From Desmodesmus armatus (lineage: Eukaryota; Chlorophyta; Chlorophyceae; Sphaeropleales; Scenedesmaceae), in NCBI GenBank assembly GCA_007449985.2, contig VIIQ02000698.1, forward strand, positions 466,609-530,608: a stretch of DNA of 64,000 bases. Reading direction: 5' to 3'. This document shows, in pieces, positions 39,501 through 56,474 of the stretch. A program made the position numbers and the translations under genes. The notes below the pieces were generated by a model. That model did not search any database and had not been told where the DNA came from. It was given only the letters and a program-made list of their open reading frames with translations. The number at the start of each line of letters is the position of its first letter. Within the stretch, counting starts at the first letter, position 1.

Positions 39501-41371
39501 GAAGACAAGTTGGAGGGCTTCATTGCCGCCATGGTGGCATCGCGTGCAGCATGCATCAAGAAGCTGGGTGAGCAAATGCATTGATGCGGTGGAAGCACAG
39601 TACAGTGAGGGTTTCAGGGTGCTGCCCGTATGCCTTTGTGCGTGCCAGCAGTGCGTAGGTGATCCCTAATGATATAGCCACGCCCCTTGCTGTGGCAGAC
39701 CAGACTTACTATGTGGTTTGGTTTGGATACTCTTAATGTAGTCTGACAAGGGTGAGTTTGCAACATGCAGTGTGTGCTCTGGGCTCACTTGCTGGTGTGT
39801 GTTGCTGCCTGGTGTGCTGTTTGACAGAGGAGACAAGCAAGCAGATCAAGACCTTGCTGGACTCCGCAGCCAACAAGGGCATCCCGGGGAAGGCCCTTAT
39901 GGCAGCTGCCACAGCCAGCATGAGCAGCTCTGCTGATGGCACTGACAGCATGGCGCTGCAAGACAAGCAATTGGTGGGTTTTTGCCAGATTGCACTTCAT
40001 CATTGGTGTTGCAAAAGTGTGTGCTTCCTGCAGTCTACTGCTAAAGGAGTGAAATGCATAGCAGCCGCGCTGGTCATGCTTTACTGTATTGCAAGGCACT
40101 ACCGTATGCAAGCGGGCCGTTGTTTTCTGTGGGTGTGCAGATGGAGTATGTCCGCTGCAGTGAGGAGCTGCGGGCATTGCAGGCATTGAAAGCTAACAGC
40201 AGCAGCTTTGCAGTGGCTTTGCCAAGCGCCGAAAGCCGCGCCCTGCAGTCGCGGGCGTTGGATGACAAGCTTACCAACAAGCTGGTGCAGCGGCTGGCAA
40301 AGCTGCAGGTGGACCTGCAGTACGACCAGCCCCTAGCACCTGATGACAGCCAGTACAAGCAGGGGCTAGCAGCAGTGCGTGACCAGGAGGTGCGCAAGGC
40401 CCAGCGCGACATTGAACGCGATGTCGCGGCGCTGGGCAGCATCATGCAGGAGCGGCAGCAGTCTGGTGCTGCCAGCAACCTCACTCGCAGCCAGCAAAAC
40501 AGGGCCAAGCGCAAGCGCAAGCGCATCAGGCAGCTTGTTGACAGCATCGCTAGTTGGCAACAGCTTGACCTGCCCTCCAGCACTGTCACACAGCAGTTGC
40601 CGGCCAGCTGGGGCGAGCAGGTGGTCAGCAATCTGCTGAAGGGCACCTTCCCCTGAAGGCAGACCTTGAGTGGCAACGTGCCTGCGGTGTTGGCTGAGCA
40701 GTTCAGGGAGGCATGCGCTGAGGTGCGAGGGGGAGGGGCGGGTTGTGGTGGGTTGTGGAATGTAGTGAACAGCTTAGGTGGAACTTCACAACCACTGATC
40801 TATGACCGGCCACTTGCATCTCACAAATGGCGCGCTTGCGAAAGACTGCTTGAAAGCGCGATTTGACAAGTCTTGTTTGCAGCGGGGCGTTCAAGGCACA
40901 TACTATTGCCATGCATACACCATCCAGTGCATGATGTCATTGCACTGCCACTCCAAGTGTTGTCCCTCCCGTTTGCATCTGTTGCGCTGTCTCGCACCCT
41001 CATCTTATTCCCTGCCGTTTGTATCTGTTGTGCTGTCTCGTACCCTCATCTTATTCCCTCAGGAGGCGCGCACGCTGGAGGAGCTGCAGCTACAGCGCAT
41101 GGAGCGAGCGAGCGCTGTTGCTTACTTTGACTTCATGCAGCAGCAAGCAGCAGCACAAGCAGCAGCCATGCTAGTAGCAGTTGATGAGCTGGAGGAGAGC
41201 ATTGAGCAGCAGCTGTCTGCTGAGCCTGATCTTTGGAAGGTGGCAGTGAGCATGCAGGGGCAGATAGAGGAGTTGGCTCAGCTGCGTGCTGAGCACACAC
41301 TCATGTTGCGCTGGGCGCAGCGCTTTCAGTGTATGGGGCAGTGTGCAGCACAGCGCTTTGCATCCTTGTGA
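36537..41371 (+). mobile_element. KDZ-superfamily transposase gene with one premature stop
   Basis: Exons: 36537-37561, 37887-38038, 38267-38362, 38513-39181, 39370-39567, 39828-39973, 40141-40722 and 41063-41371, all in phase. The product resembles Kyakuja-Dileera-Zisupton transposases. It has a Cys cluster (VGCACCDKQW, about 37315-37345), a DACMK-like TDAMVKANRYKSAGK, then the RNase H-fold core: Asp in DECGVAG (38890), the APERFLYFELL block, Asp in DTGC (39040) with PWWHGRGHGSECF, and Glu in VGEKCEHTW (39390 or 39399). A long Gln tract (CAG/CAA/CGG repeats) lies at 37105-37190. In exon 7, TGA at 40654-40656 follows FP, although the frame stays open with family-like sequence (AVLAEQFREACAEV) beyond it and through exon 8. 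So this copy is probably dead by a single nonsense change, or the stop is a sequence error. The first ATG is the earliest open one; the start is not certain. Confidence 0.87.
40969..41061 (+). repeat. Tandem duplication of about 46 bp in the last KDZ intron
   Basis: The block TTTG-ATCTGTTG-GCTGTCTCG-ACCCTCATCTTATTCCCT occurs twice back to back with a few substitutions, just before the final acceptor. The two copies give two pyrimidine-rich tracts before the AG. Confidence 0.8.
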
Positions 41372-43189
41372 TGCAGGTCATATACTGACCATTGCTGGGT
41401 GTTTTTTCAACACCTTTGTCTGCATCTGGTGGAATGTGATTGGGGTGTTGATGCGCTGTGTCTTTTTCACTTGTGCCCCTACCACTCAACTCGTACACTC
41501 GCGGACGCCACTAGGGCAACACCTGGCAGACTCAGCTCAGATTTCACACCATGTGCCACCTGAATTGAGTGTTCAATGCTTGCGCCTTGTTTCACACCAT
41601 GTGCCACCTGAATTGAGTGTTCAAAGCTTGCGCCTTGCAACATGATTCACACACACACTGAGAGAGAGGGAGAGGAGAGATGAGCATGCCCCGACCGTGC
41701 CCCTTACGGCAGCTGTCCATGGGCAGTGTTTGTGTTCTGCAAGTCGGCAGGCGCAATGTGGAAACAACCAGACCTGCCATGTGTGCATTTGAGTAGCCAA
41801 ACAACAGTCTGCAGTTGATGCCGGCTCCCCGCCAACTAGGGCGAGCGGCATGTTGGGTGCCAGCAGCGGCACAAGCATTGCGTAATCATCACAAGCAGCA
41901 CACTTCAAGCTGACAGAAGGCCACCAGGTTTGCATGGTCTCAAACTAGACATCCTTAGACAGCCAAAAGACTGGATCTACAAATGGCTGCTGCAACTCAT
42001 TGTTGAGCTGGCGAGGCAAGCACTGATGTTGAAAGCATTGCAGGCAAGCATAGCACTACCGCCCGGGCTGCTGGTTTGTGGCAATCGCATGGTGACTGCT
42101 GGGGTTGGCATGAGCACCTGAACTTGCAGTCAGTCCTGCATTGAGCCATGCCATACAACCACGACGCTGCACGCCTGGTTGTTGTGTGTGTCACCAGTGA
42201 CTAGATCGCACTGAAAGCTGGTCTGTCCTAGCAGCCAAATCTAGGATAGGCTGCTGAGCAGACTCTATCAGCAGGCTGCTGTTGCTTGATTCAGGTGACA
42301 CCTTTGAAAGGCACATCTACTCCATCCCCACAGGGTAGCGCGCACGGCAAGCAAACAAGAGAAACACCTTCGAACCTCCCGCACATCCGCTGCACACACT
42401 GCAAGTGAGTGCACAAGGGCATTGGCCTCATGCCAGGACCCACCCACTTGTCACACTGCACTCAGTGCAGCACGGTGCTGCCACCCAGGCCAACTTCCAG
42501 TGTATGGTGACGTAACGCACAGGTACAGCGCATTGCCTGGAAGTTGACATATGCCAACTGCCGCAGCAACAATACTCATGCCCATAACACAGTATGCGTC
42601 TTGGTTCTTGTGTGCAGTCAGGGTCACCTTGAATGCGGCTGCCATGTCACACCGTGACTCTATTGAAGAGAGCCTCTTGGCAAGATGAAAGTGGCAGAAA
42701 CATAGCACACAACGCAGCGCAGGGCCTCCCACTGACAACGAAACAGCGCTATGATGACATTGTGATAGTGGCCTTGCAATGATTGATACTACGCAGTGCG
42801 CATGTGCAACCCTTGTGAGTGTTTCCCACCACGCTTGCATGGTCTTGGTGCCATGCCAAGTGTCAGGCTGAGGCTGTTGTAACCTGCCATGCACCTGCTA
42901 TGACTGAGATGTACACCCATCAGCCCTGGTCAAGCCATCCACTGGTGGCACCAGCAGCAGACACAGGTACTGAAGCCGCACAACGAGCTTATGCAACAAC
43001 TCTCATAAGCAGCAGCAAAATGCATCGACTACTGCATGTTGTGGGATGGCAAGACTGCCGCCAGCGTCTGCCAAACCTGCCGCACGCACACTGTGAAGAG
43101 TTGTGGCAAGCAACATGGTGAAAGCTCCAGCCAAGGGATGGTTTTCACTGACACACTCATGGACAAACTGTGCTGCTGTTGTTGTGGAT
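41372..43189. other. Region downstream of the KDZ gene, no supported gene
   Basis: I see no coding exons. A 42-bp tandem duplication (CACACCATGTGCCACCTGAA core) lies at about 41549-41637. The right end of the KDZ element probably lies in this stretch, but no terminal repeat or target duplication could be identified. Confidence 0.4.
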
Positions 43190-44060
43190 GATTGCTGTCA
43201 ACTTGTGCAAGCTTGAGGGACACAGAAACATGCAGCAAGCAAGAGCCGCGATCCTTTGCGCCCCCACCATCTATCACAGTAGCTGTTGGCAACCCATACA
43301 CAAGGTTCAGGCGTTTGCACTGGAAAACATGCAGGCAGCTCATGCTGCAGCCTTTGTCGCTGGTTGCCTTCATCATATGCATGCCCAGGGACAACAAAAC
43401 CACAGCGACTGAGAGCTGCAGCCCCTTGCGCCCCCTACTATCTGTCACAGCAGCTGTTGAAACCCAACACGATGGCCAAGGCAGTTGCACTGGAAAACAT
43501 GCAGGCCGCTCATGCTGCAACCTTTGTCACTGGTTGCTATCAACTTATGCATGCCCTGAAACAACAAAAAAGAAGTGACCGAGAGCTGCAGCCCCTTGCA
43601 CCCCCTTAAACCTGTCATAGTAATGTTAGTGACTCCAACACAATGGTCAAGACAATTGCACTGGAAAACATGCAGGCAGCTCGTGCTGCAGCCTTTGTCA
43701 CTGGTTACCTTCATCTTATGCATGCCTAGGGACAACAAAAACACAGCGACCGAGAGCTGCAGCCCCTTGCGCCCCGTTTTATCTGTCACAGCAACTGTTG
43801 GCAACCCCAACACGATGGTCAAGGCAGTTGCACTGGAAAACATGCAGGCAGCTCATGCTGCAACCTTTGTCACTGGTTGCTATCAACTTATTCATGCCCA
43901 GGAACAACAAAAATGCAGCGACCGGGAGCTGTAGCCCCTTGCATTCCCATCACAGTAAGTGTGGGCGACCCCAACACAATGGTCAAGGCAGTTGCACTGA
44001 AGACAACATAACCAGCTGGTGCAGCAGCCTTCTGCTGATTGCCAACAAACTATGCATGTC
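43190..44060 (+). repeat. 171-bp tandem repeat array, about five units
   Basis: GGAAAACATGCAGGC anchors start at 43322, 43492, 43663 and 43835, giving unit lengths of 170, 171 and 172 bp. A fifth, decayed unit follows near 43998. Each unit carries CTTTGTC-CTGGTT and GAGAGCTGCAGCCCCTTGC blocks, and the units are visibly diverged. No conserved reading frame runs through the array. Confidence 0.88.
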
Positions 44061-45228
44061 AAGGGACACCATAACTGCATCGAGCAAGAGCTCCTTGTAT
44101 GGGCAGCATCAGCTTATGCATGTGTACCAGTACAGTACTTGCCAGTACCTGGTGGTACTGCTGCACATGTTGTCCTTGACTGCTCTGAGTTCTCACACAG
44201 GTAAAATCCATCATACAGAAAGGCTGCACAAACCGTTTAGCGTGTATTCTTTGTCAGTCAAACCCTCCTTGCGATGCTGGGTTTCTGCGATGTGTGGTGA
44301 GAAGGGAGCACCAACTAGCCTAGAACTTTGACACACGCTCTAGTGGACGCGAGTTCCTTATAATGACAAAGTGCAAGCGGTTTTGATGGAGATCTCTCAG
44401 ATGTCCCTCAATGCTGCCAAGGCTGATGGCAGAGGCACATTTGCGCCATGCATGTATATGAGATTTAGCTTTTGAAGGCGCCTTGTGTTCGATTTTAGTC
44501 TTTCATGCCGCGCTTCGGCAGTTTTGCTGAGGGTCACCCTTGATCACGCTGTACAGCAGTACATGAACTGCTTCTATGGCGCCCAAGTAGTCTACAAATA
44601 TCTTATTTGAAGCTTGAGGAAGGTTTCAACCCCGTCCTGTCCTGCTGTCAAGCTGTTGTTGGGTTGGTTGCTCCCCCTCCCTGATGCCATCAGCTGTCAC
44701 AACGCTAGTCGGTCTGTTCGGAAACCTGTGTTGTGCTGCTCTCACAAAGCAAGGTTGTGCTGGGGCGGCATCATTACCAGCACTTGCATGTTGTCATAGC
44801 GTGCTTGTACTCGCGGGCTGCAGTAGCTGACACACCCACAACCACCACAAATGTGCTGCCATCAAGCCCTTGACACCACATCCATCAGTGTGGCAACAAC
44901 AAGTCATGGGAGCCTGCATCACTGGTAATACTGACAGTACATATCTGTGCCACTGCAATGGTTGCACTTCCCCAAGCAGCAACCATGCTGGAGGCCGTGC
45001 ACACCAGCTGCAAGGTCAAAGCTGGCATACCTGTTGTCAGCTATGCGGATTGGCCAGGGGTACAAGAGTTCATCATGTACACCTGAGCATGTGCCAGATA
45101 GAAGTCTGCGGCAAGCTGCCCCACCCTGGACAAAAGTGTGCTGCTAGCAGTAGTACGACTCCCTTGCATGCTGCAAACATGCCCCCCCTCCCTTCCAGCA
45201 CACCACAGGTTTCATAGGGATGCAACAA
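44061..45228. other. Unannotated region, nothing recognised
   Basis: No ORF here has family resemblance or a consistent splice pattern. No repeat family other than the decaying edge of the 171-bp array is apparent. Confidence 0.4.
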
Positions 45229-45294
45229 CAGTTACAGAAATTGGCTCAGCAAAAGCTGAGCAACCCACAAGGGAGCCAGAGGCTCATGCGGGAA
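45229..45294 (+). repeat. 66-bp dispersed repeat with a hairpin, copy 2
   Basis: It is nearly identical to the PI4KA intron segment at 20187-20253, including the GCTCAGC-AAAA-GCTGAGC hairpin. It lies in an 82-codon ORF (45220-45468) whose local translation is LQKLAQQKLSNPQGSQRL. Whether that is a decayed exon or a chance frame cannot be told. Confidence 0.7.
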
Positions 45295-45647
45295 CTGAAA
45301 CAAACCCATCTTGTTCAAAGCAGCAACTCAGCTCCACAACTTCCAAATGTTGGCAGGGCGGGGCAAAAACAAGCACACTGCAAGATACATCGCGCTGTAA
45401 ACAAGGAGTTTACAGTGTGCACTGTGGTTGCCATGCCATTGCCACCCCTAGTCAGATCAGCCCACTAGCATCCATACAAAACAATGTGCCCCTCCATTCC
45501 CAACAGCTCATGTATGATGGCTGCTGGCTGCTGCTTGGCTGCTAAAGCCCTGGTGGTGCAGTAGCTGGTGATAGCGTGTGGCTACACAACACAGACTGCT
45601 CTGACCAGGCACTGCTCACAACCGCTGCCACGACTAAACTGCATAAT

Positions 45648-45761
45648 TCAAGGCTTGTTGATGATACCGTAGGTGCCCATGATCGAGAAGGCAGCCAACA
45701 GCCTGCGTGTGGTGCTGGCTGCAGCACTGACGATCAACCCCCCAACAGCAAGGCTGGTGGA
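45648..45761 (-). pseudogene. Orphan last exon of an unknown membrane protein, cut by the 3-kb repeat
   Basis: On the minus strand the last 35 or so codons read like a real C-terminus: a hydrophobic SLAVGGLIVSAAAST, then RRLLAAFSIMGTYGIINKP and a stop. The frame is cut at 45762 by the left end of the 3-kb repeat. On the far side of the repeat, a good minus-strand acceptor (TTTCATTTGCAG, plus coordinates about 48762-48773) is followed by only about 9 bases before the repeat's right end. This fits one exon interrupted by insertion. No upstream exons were found. Confidence 0.35.
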
Positions 45762-48752
45762 GGTGCAGCCACAGCTTGCCAACCGCAAGTGGCAACAAAG
45801 CGAAGTGAACCAAAGACAAACAGAACATGCGTACCCTGATGCAATCATGCCGGCATCAGCCAGCGCAGATACAGAACACTGTCAAACCAGTGAGAGGCAG
45901 CGCATGTTCTCAGACATTGTCAAGGCATGCATGTGATCCTGTGTGTGCGTGTGCTGCAGGATACGTTCGAACCACCCCACCGCCCTGTCAGTCCACTAGC
46001 AGTACACATGTGCACTGACGCAGCCAACACTTCCTGTCACCCTATGCCACCAAAATGCACCAAATGCACCTTATGCCACCAATGCACCCACCAAAGGCCT
46101 GAAGACCGAAGATGCTGGTGTTGTAGCCTCACCATTAGCAAAAGGAAAGCCCAGCACGTCAGACGGTACGTGCACATGCGAAAACCTTACACAAACACAA
46201 ACCCTTCCACAAACGGACTCGGCACACCCTAGAGAGTGCGGCCTTCTTGCGCGAAAGGCAGGTGTTTGAATCATGCCCAAGCATGGAATGCGTGAGGACT
46301 TCTAGCAGGGGCCTACAGAAACCCAAGGGGGCTGGCAACACAGCACGCATTCCTGGGCGCACAACAGCAACATATACACAAGCAATTCAAGCTCTGACAT
46401 GTACAGACAGCAGCACAGCAACGAACCTGACACCGCAACGGTAGTACAAACAACAAGTAGCCAATACCAGAAAGTGCTGCAAACCTGGCAGTCGCTGCTA
46501 GGGAACACAAGTACAGCCACAGACTCTGTGACGTCGGACGTCACCGGTACACGAGTGATAAGACCTGAACATCAGACCAACACAAACAACAACTTCTGAT
46601 GGGGGATGCATGGAGGGTTATGTATGCACAAACAGGTGGGTGGTTGGGGCAAGTGGCTGTAGAAAGGATAGCAGTAGCAGTGCACCAACCGAGGCCTACT
46701 CAGCGACCCAAGGTAATAAGTCAGGGACCATCACAAGTCAGTCTGCCATGTGAAGCACGAGCCACACAGCAGAGGCACACACAATCCTCGATCATGCACA
46801 CACACAAGGAACGTCCCACTCGTACGTATGATACCAAGTACATCCAAATGCCCAGCAGTGAGTAGGTAATAAAGGCACCGCGTGGCCAGCGCAGGGTCGC
46901 GCAGCACATGTGCTGCAGTACATCCGCCCTGCACACTGTCTGCACAACAGAGACTGCTGAACAGGCTAGCCTGTGAGTCTAGCATTCACCCCCCCCCCCC
47001 CCAGTGCCTGGGGCTGGGCGCCAGGCAAGCATGTTGCAATGCTTGCGCAGCCGTTGACAGCAGCACGATGTCAGGAGTGTGCATGTGTGCTGGGCAGTTG
47101 ACAATGCCTACATCGTGTGCAAATACTGACAGGCATGCCACCAATGACTCCCTCGTGCTGCTTGTGCTGGTGAATCGAAGTGCCTAGTGCAGTGCCGTAG
47201 TACAAACGCTGCTGTGGCACAGGACCGCTGACGAAAGTACAAGCAGCATGTATGCCTGCGCATGTCACTTTCAGCACGTAAGAGACAAGGCATAAGCAAG
47301 ACAAATTAACAGCACAGCTCACACGCTCGCACAACACCACCTGTCAATGGGCTGAAACATTTGCCCTGACAAAGCTTGCAAGCACTGCCCGATCACCACC
47401 AACCCGCACAAAACACACCCGCAGGTTCACACACCTGCACCCAACAGTCACACACCCAAGTAAGGAACCTGCAGATATCGACATTTGCAGTGCTGCATAA
47501 TAGGCTAGAATGATGTGACCACACGGTTGTGGTTGCTTCTGCACAGGGAGGGTGAGCGACTGAACAGGCAGTCGACATCTGCGCGACACTTGAACAAGCA
47601 AGCACCAGCGTGACAACATGTCTGCACACCAATCATCAAGGCATAAGGCAACCCACCAACAAAGTGCACAGTGCACTTCTAATTGACAGCAGCAGCAACA
47701 CACTGGCCCACTTGATTGGCACAGGTAGCCGCAGGTAGGGGGCAGCCCCCTGACTGCAGCCCTGAAACAAAGACAAGCCATTTGGCGCTCTGCTTGCCAT
47801 ACCCACAAAATCCTACAACTGCTCCAGAACAAGCACGGGCGCCACTCTCAGCCTAATGCAGTCACCAGGCCTACACACACGCGAAGTGCCCACCACCACA
47901 CACTGCTTCTGTGCCATCTTTGTGACCGCGGCCAACAGCCCGCCCCTGCATGACTCACCATGCTTCTTTGCCCCCGCTCAGTGCACGAATTCCAACTGAT
48001 GCCTGCCCACGTGGGTTGCAGCCCCAGCGATTTGGTTCATACAGCACGGTGTGCGCCACCACAGGGCGCAGACGCAGCCTGGCAGCTGCAAACACGCCGT
48101 GCCATGCGCAAAAGCGCCCCAGTGGCCGCAGTTGCGCGCACACTCCATGCACACACGCTGCAGGGAATGCCAGCGCGTGCATGGACACTGTCTTGTCTAC
48201 AACAAGTGCAAAGGCACGAGGCTTCATAACTGGCATGCTGGGCGCTGTACACACGGCAGGGGATGCCGCGACGGTGGCGAGCGTGTGCAGTAGGGACTAT
48301 GCTTGACGCAGGAATGCAGGTATGCACAAAGAGTCTGGCATAAGCATCGGCGCAGAGCAATTCCACAGCATCAGTTCCTCGCACAACCATTGGGCGCCAC
48401 AACAGCTGCATGCAGGCAGCAGCTTTCATTGCATGCGGCACATCCTGGCGCACACCCACTTTCAAACCTGCCACCATGGCAGTGCCCCTGCTGCCAAGCG
48501 CGGGACACACTCCATACTACACACGCACCACAGTCTGCTGCTTCTGTGGTTATTCTAATCGAACTTCAACTGCGCACCAGAACCAGCCTGCAGACACACC
48601 CTTTTGGGCATTCCGGCCACCTGTGCTGAGTATCACAGGCACAATTGAGTACAACAGCACCGTACTGCAGTGGAGGCACTGGGGTCTTATGGATGCTAGC
48701 AAGCAAGCGCATAACCACAACCAGCAGACGGCCGGCCTGACCTGACTGCACC
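45762..48752. mobile_element. 3-kb repeat with short terminal inverted repeats, copy 1
   Basis: This is nearly identical to 59951-62921. Both copies begin GGTGCAGCCA and end TGACTGCACC, so the ends form an inverted repeat of about 10 bp with one mismatch (GGTGCAG exact). Differences are scattered substitutions and small indels, for example 15 extra bases near 46530 and a longer C run near 46989. No transposase or other known domain is visible; the longest ORFs are Cys/His-rich and differ between the copies. A Cys-rich stretch (PPKCTKCTLCHQCTHQ) at about 46048-46095 is kept in both, but the copies are too similar to test for selection. Likely a non-autonomous DNA transposon. Confidence 0.72.
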
Positions 48753-49400
48753 GAGAGCCGTCTGCAAATGAAATAAAGCATTGCGTTACGTGCTTGCATG
48801 GCATGGATGCACCCATCGCCGTGAGGACTTCTGAACGGTTACGAGGCGGACAGACAACGGTCGTCGAACGTTGGACTGCGTATGTCTGACTTCTGCTGAA
48901 GTACGAATCGCGATTTCCAGTGCTGCTGTGTGATCGAGATTGCTCAAAACTGCCCCGCTGTGTCCATTTCAGCCTGGTAAGGGGCAGCAGCTGAAGCTAC
49001 AGGCATAGCAGCACCCCAGCAGCAGCACGCCTGCAACAGCCGCTGTGCCGCAGCTGGACTTGAGCATGACAAATCGCTATGCATCCCCGGTCTCGCGAGC
49101 TCAACTCAATCCGCCGTGTGTTAATTCCAGCCTGACAAGTGCTCCCATGGTGGGAGCAGCTGGTAGCGCCTGCAGCCGCAGCGGTGCTGGGGTACGCCAG
49201 CAGCAGTATCCCAGCAGCATTACCCCAGCAGCAGTACCCCAGTAGCAGCAAGTATACAGCAGCTGGACAGCAGCAGAACTGCAGTATCGCCTCCCCTTTC
49301 CCCTGATCCCCCAAACAAATACTGGAAGGTTTCGATCCAGCACTGACGCCACCTGGGCGTTAGCCGTTCTATATGTCCTACACTCAACTTGCTTGTGCAG
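48753..49400. other. Spacer between the 3-kb repeat and PI4KA copy 2
   Basis: No gene is supported. A CAGCAGTA-CCCAGCAGC microsatellite-like stretch lies at about 49197-49250. Similarity to the PI4KA intron of copy 1 begins at about 49370, which marks the left edge of the segmental duplication. Confidence 0.5.
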
Positions 49401-54249
<4,849 letters not shown>

Positions 54250-56474
54250 GTGCCTTGCCGCTGCTGCACCTATTGTTGCACATCAGCACTGTCAGGCACC
54301 TGATTACGGCAGCAACAGTAAGCGCCTGTACGTATGCATTGGTATCGCTGCTTCAAGCTTCAGTGCACACAGCATTGACATGTGAAACAAAACACTACAT
54401 ATTCCTTTGCAGCTGTGGCTGACGTATGCGGGAGTTATCAACATACAGTACTGTCAGCACCCAAGTACAGGCTTAGCGTTGTGCAGCAGGCACAGAGTTG
54501 GGATGCTGCTTGCTTGCTGCTGAGCCCTGACTGCATGCGTGCTGCTGTATGTCTGTTTCAACGTGTGGTGTGCAGGTACTGAGCATGCTTGTGCTTCATG
54601 CTGCATGCAACAGCAGCATGGTGGCTGCAAAGGGCTTGTTGAAGATGCTGTGGGCAGGCATGCAGCATCAACAGACAAGCTGTAGGGCAGCACAGTCTTC
54701 AGCGGCTGCATGAGCAAGCCTTGTGCGGCCCAGCAGACAGCTTTGGTGCTGTCCTGTGAAAAGGCGCCTTCATGGTGGTGCAGCCACAGTGCGGCACAGC
54801 AGTGGTGGTCGGTGCTGCTTTTCATGACTGAACACACACCATGCAAGATTCCCCGGCTTGGTGGTGGACAGGGCCCAACTTGCAACTAGCAGCCTTGTCC
54901 CCTGAGGGAGTGGCTAATGTTGGGCCACCCAAAGGCCAAGTGATGGCACAAGCTGTAGTGCCTGTTTGAGTGGCGGACTGGTAACATGAGTCCTTTGGCC
55001 CTGTTTGCAGTACAGGCAACGCTGCAACTAGTGTGAACGCCAGGACGTTTCAGGCTTGCTGTACTGCATGTGAGGTCTGGCGTTGAGGCTGTTGCTGTCT
55101 GCATATCCCAAGGGATGGTGCTGGGCTGCTGTCTGCATGTCACAAGGGATGGTGTGCAGCGCCTGCTTGACTGTTGCTATGAGTGCCACCTTGCTGCCCT
55201 TGTGTGGTTAAGGCTGAATGACACTTGGCTGACCTTGTCAAGAGTCGTGTGACTGTGAGCCATCAGGAGGGCAAGGCAGAGATAGTTTAGCTGCCCTTGA
55301 GTCACGTGCATGCAGGAAGCTGTGCTGTACTGTGTGTTGAGGCTGTGCTGGCTGCAAGCATGCCTGCATGTTTGGCGGGATGATGTGAGCTGCTTGACTC
55401 TTTACTTGAAGGCGCAACATGGCTGGCAGTGTTGTGGCTGATGCTTCCTGACTGAACTATTGGCTGACCTGCAGCTGAGTCATGAAACTGTGAGCCACAG
55501 ACACAGCACAATTAGCCACCAACCTAACTTTGTCAAAGGCCATGTGAGCCAGGAGAAGAGCAAGGCAGAGGCTGCTGTGGCTTGAAGTGCCGGATACTGT
55601 GCTGTACTGCTTCTGAAATGCAGGAGTATGCCAGAGGCAGTACTATACTGCTTGTGGCATGCAGGAAGCTGTGCTGTATGCATACAAAGGCTGTGCTGTG
55701 CTGTTTCTAGCATGCAGGAGGCTGTGCTGTACTGCTTGTAGCATGCAGGCGGCTGTACTGTAGTGTTCCTAGCATGCAGGAAGCTGTGCTGTACTGCTAG
55801 CAGTGCAAAGCTCACACACTTGAGGGTGGCTGACCAGACCATGCCAGCAAGTACCCGTACACAGATGTTATAGCTGACCACTTCATTGTGCCGTCACTGT
55901 GTTACACATTACAGCTGACCACTTCATTGTGCCTCTCACAGGGGCAACTCAGTGGGTTTCAATGATGTGCCCAATCAGTGTCGACCAACATTGCGGTTGG
56001 TCTGTGTTGTAATCTGCAGCTGCGCTGTTTCAGCAGCAGTCAACCTTCACCACTCATGCTTCACAACATATACATAGGGCAGCCGTTTTGACCCAGTCAG
56101 GTCTCCTGTCAGACCAGCCAGCACACGCGCATGCATGCACTGATACACACCTCCAAACAGAGTGCAGATGCCTTGCCAAACATTCACAGAATGACTGCTG
56201 GTGGCTGCACTGCAGCACTAGATGCTCCAGTACACATGGCAAGCAGCGTGCGCAGACGGAACAGACAGCCAGACAGACACAAGCATGCACACTGTGTGGC
56301 ACAAGCAAGCCAGCAAAAAGCTAGCTGAGCCCTAATCCTGCATCAGTCAACACCTCTGAGGAAGATGGCTCACTCTGGCTAGATGCAGCAGGCAACACTG
56401 CCAGAAGAAATCAGTCCACAGGTGCTCAAGGGTAACCATGAATGGCACCCTCTGCATTGTCCACTTAATTGTCA
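54250..56474. other. PI4KA copy 2 3' flank and intergenic region
   Basis: It aligns in blocks to 33178-35131. No hammerhead element is present at the site matching 34164 (near 55070), and the TGTAA of copy 1 is absent. A short minisatellite lies at 55.59-55.80 kb. No gene is supported. Confidence 0.55.
55590..55805 (+). repeat. Short minisatellite (AGCATGCAGGAAGCTGTGCTGTACTGC-type units)
   Basis: Five to six irregular units of roughly 35-45 bp share GCATGCAGG and GCTGTGCTGTACTG, with indels between them. It belongs to copy 2 only: the aligned part of copy 1 (near 34500) has one related unit. Confidence 0.65.

Noticed and set aside
43300..44000. Coding tandem-repeat protein from the 171-bp array
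   Set aside because: Unit lengths of 170, 171 and 172 bp and stops in each frame break any shared reading frame.
45754..48760. Long target-site duplication or Helitron ends for the 3-kb repeat
   Set aside because: The flanks share at most GA, and the ends are neither TC nor CTRR with a hairpin; the inverted-repeat reading fits better.
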